From positions 1 through 17,679 of the forward strand of contig JAWAYL010000023.1 of the NCBI GenBank assembly GCA_038818725.1: 17,679 bases of DNA. The letters run 5' to 3'. Each line of letters starts with the position of its first letter. The stretch's first letter is position 1. The notes beneath the pieces were generated by a model. The model was not told the DNA's origin and did not search any database. It worked only from the letters and a program-made list of their open reading frames with translations. Position numbers and translations under genes: made by a program. Shown here piece by piece: positions 14,616 to 17,679 of this stretch. This stretch comes from JACIWB01 sp038818725. GTDB lineage: Archaea > Thermoplasmatota > E2 > UBA202 > JdFR-43.

Positions 14616-16111
14616 TCATCAAAATATGTTAAGCTTAAAGTTCCCCAGTCATCAAAATCATTCATTCCATGGCTCCCATCTGAATAATCAACAAGAATGT
14701 AAGTATAGCGATAATTCATGCAGCTTTTATATGGGGTGTATTTCCAATAAGCCAATTTCCATGGATACATGGTATCTTCATTATCTACTCCTGGATTCCA
14801 TATTGCTAATGAATGACCTGTTTCATGCATAAAAACACTTGCATAAACTATATCTCTATCTACAAAAAATAACTGTTTGCATTTCTCCTCTATATATTTT
14901 GTCGAAATCTGCCACATATCTCTTTTTACTGCATATCCATTAAAGCCCGCATCATAAACAATAACCGCATAATGAAATATACCTTTTCTCCATGAGCTTT
15001 CATTGTTATGCAGGAAATATTTATTGTAGTAATTATCCAAATCTTTTCCAGTTACAGAGAGCTTGAAAGGTATTTTTTCTCCACCTCCCATGCATCCATC
15101 ATCAAGATGATAAACTATATTATGCTTATCATAAGCGGTTCTTAGCATTTCTTTTGCTCCATCTGGCAAAACACTTTCTTTTATTCCATTCCCTGCTTCC
15201 ATTTGATCAACTTCTATAAATAAATCTTTTCTGAAAGGATCAGAACCCCATTGAGAAGTCAAATACTCTTCATAATTGCTTAAACCATCTTCATCTGGGT
15301 CAAGATTTTTGTGGTCATCCCATATAAGAGGATTATACTCCCATCTATCTTCAAAGCTTCCATTCCACCAGTTGTAGCGGAAATAATGTCCCCATTTATA
15401 TTCCCATTCTATAGGTATGCTATCATTATCTATGTCCTCGCCTCTATTATCTTTTGTTGGGTCTGTATGAAATACATTCGCTTCTATCCAGTAAGGAATT
15501 CCATCTCCATCATAGTCATTCTGATAAATTGAAAAGCCAATTTCGCAATCTCTATTATTTTGATAAATGCTATTGTCATCGCACCCATTGAGGCGCCCGT
15601 AGCCGCTCAAATCCTTATTCCAGTAGCTTGGAGGCGAGTTGAAGTCGTCGCCATACCAGTGGCCGGATTTTATGCTGTATGTTAAATTTACATCCATGCT
15701 ATAAGGATAATCATCTATATTATCGCTTATATCACATAGTTTATCAACAACATCTTTATCCCATAGCTGAATCACTATGCTAACAAATTCTACATCATCT
15801 GGAACATTTGCTCTTGCAGACCATTTTTCATATACATATTTTTGATTTCTCCATATAGGGCTTGTAAATTCTTCTCCATTTATGAAAACTTTTACATAAA
15901 AATCAGGGTCGCTGAAATCATCTATCTTATCTATTGTTCGATGAAGATATTTTGTTTCAAGAGAGCGAATATAATTTATTTCAACAGTTACTTCTATATC
16001 AACAAGCGGGTCAAAATCTTCTGAAATTTTATTTGCTTTTTCCTTATATGTAGATAAGCTTATAGGGAATAAAAATATTGCAATTGAAATCAAAACAATT
16101 GTTTTTTTCAT
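14612..16111 (-). CDS. Secreted metzincin-like metalloprotease with C2-like region and calcium loops
   Basis: A 499-residue exported protein. A signal peptide (KKTIVLISIAIFLFPISLS, 2-20) leads to a C2-like region (about 35-150: DPDFYVKVFINGEEF, VSIVIQLWDKD). Acidic calcium loops of the thrombospondin-3/EF type follow: DYDGDGIPYWIE (199-210), DIDNDSIPIEWE (226-237) and DPDEDGLSNYEE (271-282). A C-terminal peptidase domain then has HETGH (429-433) and a Met-turn-like SCMNYRYTY (463-471). Zinc would be bound by His429 and His433, with Glu430 as the general base. The usual metzincin third ligand position (439) is Asn, so another residue must serve, perhaps Asp443. ATATAAATAT (16131-16140) lies 20-29 bases before the ATG, indicating a leaderless mRNA. 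It probably digests extracellular protein. Confidence 0.85.
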   Translation of the reverse strand: MKKTIVLISIAIFLFPISLSTYKEKANKISEDFDPLVDIEVTVEINYIRSLETKYLHRTIDKIDDFSDPDFYVKVFINGEEFTSPIWRNQKYVYEKWSARANVPDDVEFVSIVIQLWDKDVVDKLCDISDNIDDYPYSMDVNLTYSIKSGHWYGDDFNSPPSYWNKDLSGYGRLNGCDDNSIYQNNRDCEIGFSIYQNDYDGDGIPYWIEANVFHTDPTKDNRGEDIDNDSIPIEWEYKWGHYFRYNWWNGSFEDRWEYNPLIWDDHKNLDPDEDGLSNYEEYLTSQWGSDPFRKDLFIEVDQMEAGNGIKESVLPDGAKEMLRTAYDKHNIVYHLDDGCMGGGEKIPFKLSVTGKDLDNYYNKYFLHNNESSWRKGIFHYAVIVYDAGFNGYAVKRDMWQISTKYIEEKCKQLFFVDRDIVYASVFMHETGHSLAIWNPGVDNEDTMYPWKLAYWKYTPYKSCMNYRYTYILVDYSDGSHGMNDFDDWGTLSLTYFDD

Positions 16112-16234
16112 GCGTGAAAATAAGAAAGAAATATAAATATTTGTTGCACAAAATGGTGAAAAATTCGTAATATTTAGAGAGGAAAATTTATAAATTTATA
16201 TTATATTAACAATTGAGGCAAACAAGGTGTTAAG
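16112..16234. promoter_or_regulatory. Divergent promoter between metalloprotease and surface protein
   Basis: This 123-base spacer carries the minus-strand TATA-like box of the protease (16131-16140). On the plus strand it carries a very A/T-rich TATA region (about 16185-16208) and then AAGGTG (16225-16230), four bases before the surface-protein ATG at 16235. The shared spacer could let the two exported proteins be regulated together. Confidence 0.5.
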
Positions 16235-17679
16235 ATGAAAAAATTGCTGCTAATCGGAATATCTGTAATTATTTTTGGGCAACTAATATTTATGATTTTA
16301 AGCCAGCCGCCGTCTGGTTGGCCAAATTCATGGACATTGATTGATACGGATGGAAATGAGAATGGAGCACAAGATAATCGCAGAGATGTTCAATATGCTT
16401 ATATAGCAATGGATGAAAATTATCTATATTTAAGGCTATGCTGTTATGCTGCTCCAAATTTTACTTTAGAGAAGGATGCAAGGTATAAATGGTTTATAGA
16501 TTTAAATGGAGATGGAAGTATTCAAGGAGGTAACATAATTGGAAATGAGTATATGTTTTTTGTTGAAGATACAAATGATGATGGGGCTGGAGATGTTTAT
16601 CTTTTAAAGGATTTAAATGGAGATGGAATGTTCAGTGAATGGGAAGGAAATTATAGTGGTGGACTAATAACAAATAGTTCAATAGGTGGATATGAAATAA
16701 TTGGAAATTGTGTGCTTTTGTATATAAGCTGGGATGCTATAGGAAATCCCTATCCTTTTTATCTTTTAACATGGGCAACAGACCAGGAAAATCCTAATCT
16801 TGAACAGGCACCAACAACAGATACTGCTGATTTAACAGATATACCATTTGGACCATTTTTCCCACCATATGTTTATTTAAGCATAGAAAAAGAAGATGCT
16901 CCTGATCCTGTTTATGCAGGGGGAACATTAAATTATACCATATGGGTTAATAATACAGTTGGAATAAATCTTACAAATGTAACGCTGATAGAAACCTATG
17001 ACCCAAATGTAACCTTTATCTCATCAAGCCCACCGCCAACGCAAGGAAATAACACATGGATTTTCAATTTATCTGTTAATTCTTCCTGGAGTGTAAATAT
17101 AAGTGTAATTGTTAATTCATCTTTAACAAATGGAACAATCTTACATAATTATGTGAATGTAACATATGGAAATCTATCAAATTTAACAGGAGTTTATAAT
17201 GAAACATGGGAAAATACAACAGTTATATACTATCAACTAAATCCAAGCATAAGCATAAATAAAGAAGCATATCCAAGCACAATTCATAGTGGTGAAATTG
17301 TAACATATTATCTTAATATAACAAATACAGGAGATGTTAATTTAACAATTGAAAGCATAATTGATAATCAAAGCTTGATTTTTGTTTATTCATCAGGAGA
17401 TGATGGAGATGGAATATTTGAGCCAACAGAAACATGGACATATGTAAATACAACAGCCATAAGCATTGATACATGGAATAAAGTAAATGTAACTGCAAAA
17501 GATGAAACAGGAAAAGAAGTATATGATGAAGATGATGCTTTTGTTAATGTAATAAATCCAAGCATAAGCATAAATAAAGAAGCATATCCAAGCACAATTC
17601 ATAGTGGTGAAATTGTAACATATTATCTTAATATAACAAATACAGGAGATGTTAATTTAACAATTGAAAGCATAATTGA
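16235..17679 (+). CDS. Large exported surface protein with repeated beta-sandwich domains (C-terminus beyond window)
   Basis: The frame stays open for 481 codons to the window edge. It starts MKKLLLIGISVIIFGQLIFM (signal or membrane anchor) after the Shine-Dalgarno AAGGTG. Residues about 30-205 form a domain with YAYIAMDENYLYLRL, like CBM9/glucodextranase-type sandwiches. It includes three acidic, likely calcium-binding, turns: DLNGDGS (89-95), DTNDDGAGD (112-120) and DLNGDGMF (126-133). Three DUF11-like beta-sandwich repeats follow, from about residues 214, 335 and 440. The last two begin with the same NPSISINKEAYPSTIHSGE. Many N-x-S/T sites suggest N-glycosylation. It is probably an S-layer-associated or adhesive stalk protein; the anchor is not visible. 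It is divergent from the metalloprotease. Confidence 0.85.
   Translation, partial: MKKLLLIGISVIIFGQLIFMILSQPPSGWPNSWTLIDTDGNENGAQDNRRDVQYAYIAMDENYLYLRLCCYAAPNFTLEKDARYKWFIDLNGDGSIQGGNIIGNEYMFFVEDTNDDGAGDVYLLKDLNGDGMFSEWEGNYSGGLITNSSIGGYEIIGNCVLLYISWDAIGNPYPFYLLTWATDQENPNLEQAPTTDTADLTDIPFGPFFPPYVYLSIEKEDAPDPVYAGGTLNYTIWVNNTVGINLTNVTLIETYDPNVTFISSSPPPTQGNNTWIFNLSVNSSWSVNISVIVNSSLTNGTILHNYVNVTYGNLSNLTGVYNETWENTTVIYYQLNPSISINKEAYPSTIHSGEIVTYYLNITNTGDVNLTIESIIDNQSLIFVYSSGDDGDGIFEPTETWTYVNTTAISIDTWNKVNVTAKDETGKEVYDEDDAFVNVINPSISINKEAYPSTIHSGEIVTYYLNITNTGDVNLTIESII
17238..17364 (+). repeat. Direct repeat, copy 1 (within surface-protein gene)
   Basis: These 127 bases recur without a single difference at 17553-17679, a 315-base (105-codon) period. 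The unit encodes the first part of a DUF11-like domain beginning NPSISINKEAYPSTIHSGE. Because synonymous positions are also identical, the duplication is recent or kept uniform by gene conversion. Confidence 0.93.
17553..17679 (+). repeat. Direct repeat, copy 2 (cut by window edge)
   Basis: This is the second copy of the 127-base unit at 17238-17364, identical up to the last base of the window. The array probably continues beyond. If this is also a contig end, the repeat may be what broke the assembly. Confidence 0.93.

Noticed and set aside
14518..14832. Plus-strand frame across the hydrolase/protease junction
   Set aside because: It is an out-of-frame shadow of the hydrolase end and the antisense of the protease zinc-site region.
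17386..17602. Minus-strand open frames inside the surface-protein repeats
   Set aside because: They are antisense to an open coding frame with recognisable domains. Their low-complexity hydrophobic readings reflect the T-rich complement.
17238..17679. CRISPR-like repeat
   Set aside because: The repeat is 127 bases or longer, has a 315-base period and lies in frame in a protein gene. There are no short unique spacers.

Overview
The window is an AT-rich stretch of an archaeal chromosome. The archaeal markers are a class-I release factor aRF1 (NIKS and GGQ motifs), archaeal NAC, a stand-alone GMP synthase glutaminase subunit, archaeal-type SpeD, the branched-polyamine synthase BpsA, and tRNAs without an encoded CCA. 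Many genes have a TATA-like element about 25-30 bases before the start codon and no Shine-Dalgarno (leaderless style). Others carry GAGGTGA about 4 bases before the ATG. BpsA is known from thermophiles, and the secreted hydrolase, protease and surface protein suggest a heterotroph. My best inference is a thermophilic Thermoplasmatota/Euryarchaeota lineage, perhaps near Aciduliprofundum; sequence alone does not prove this.

Layout. 1-2400 holds housekeeping genes: the start of guaAA (-), a RimI/Ard1-like N-acetyltransferase (+), NAC (-) and a bifunctional NAD(P)HX repair enzyme (+). 2381-3713 (-) is a two-gene operon, speD then bpsA, which would make dcSAM and then branched polyamines from it. 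3853-6369 (-) is pyruvate phosphate dikinase. After a 330-base gap, 6700-8343 (+) holds a small two-helix membrane protein, aRF1 and a 54-residue zinc-finger protein. 8330-8968 (-) is an RPA-like OB-fold protein.

9022-9325 is an IS transposase remnant directly upstream of a SemiSWEET sugar transporter (9412-9663). A PadR regulator with a palindromic operator at its own promoter then leads an operon with an ABC-2 exporter (ATPase and permease, 9697-11871). 11872-12259 is a very compact block: tRNA-Ser(CGA) (-), a ThiS/MoaD/SAMP-like ubiquitin-fold protein ending in Gly-Gly, and tRNA-Glu(CTC), whose first base is the last base of that gene's stop codon. 12313-13221 is a decayed alpha-helical-repeat gene.

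13242-17679 encodes exported proteins: a PAF-acetylhydrolase-like lipase (+), a metzincin-like metalloprotease with a C2-like region and calcium loops (-), and a large surface protein (+) that runs off the window and carries 105-residue repeats with identical DNA.

I found no CRISPR array, intact insertion sequence or defence island, and nothing I can defend as a wholly new system. The most interesting signals are the stop-codon/tRNA overlap, the zinc-finger mini-protein, the PadR-controlled exporter, the protease with a non-canonical zinc site, and short GC-rich patches inside otherwise AT-rich genes.
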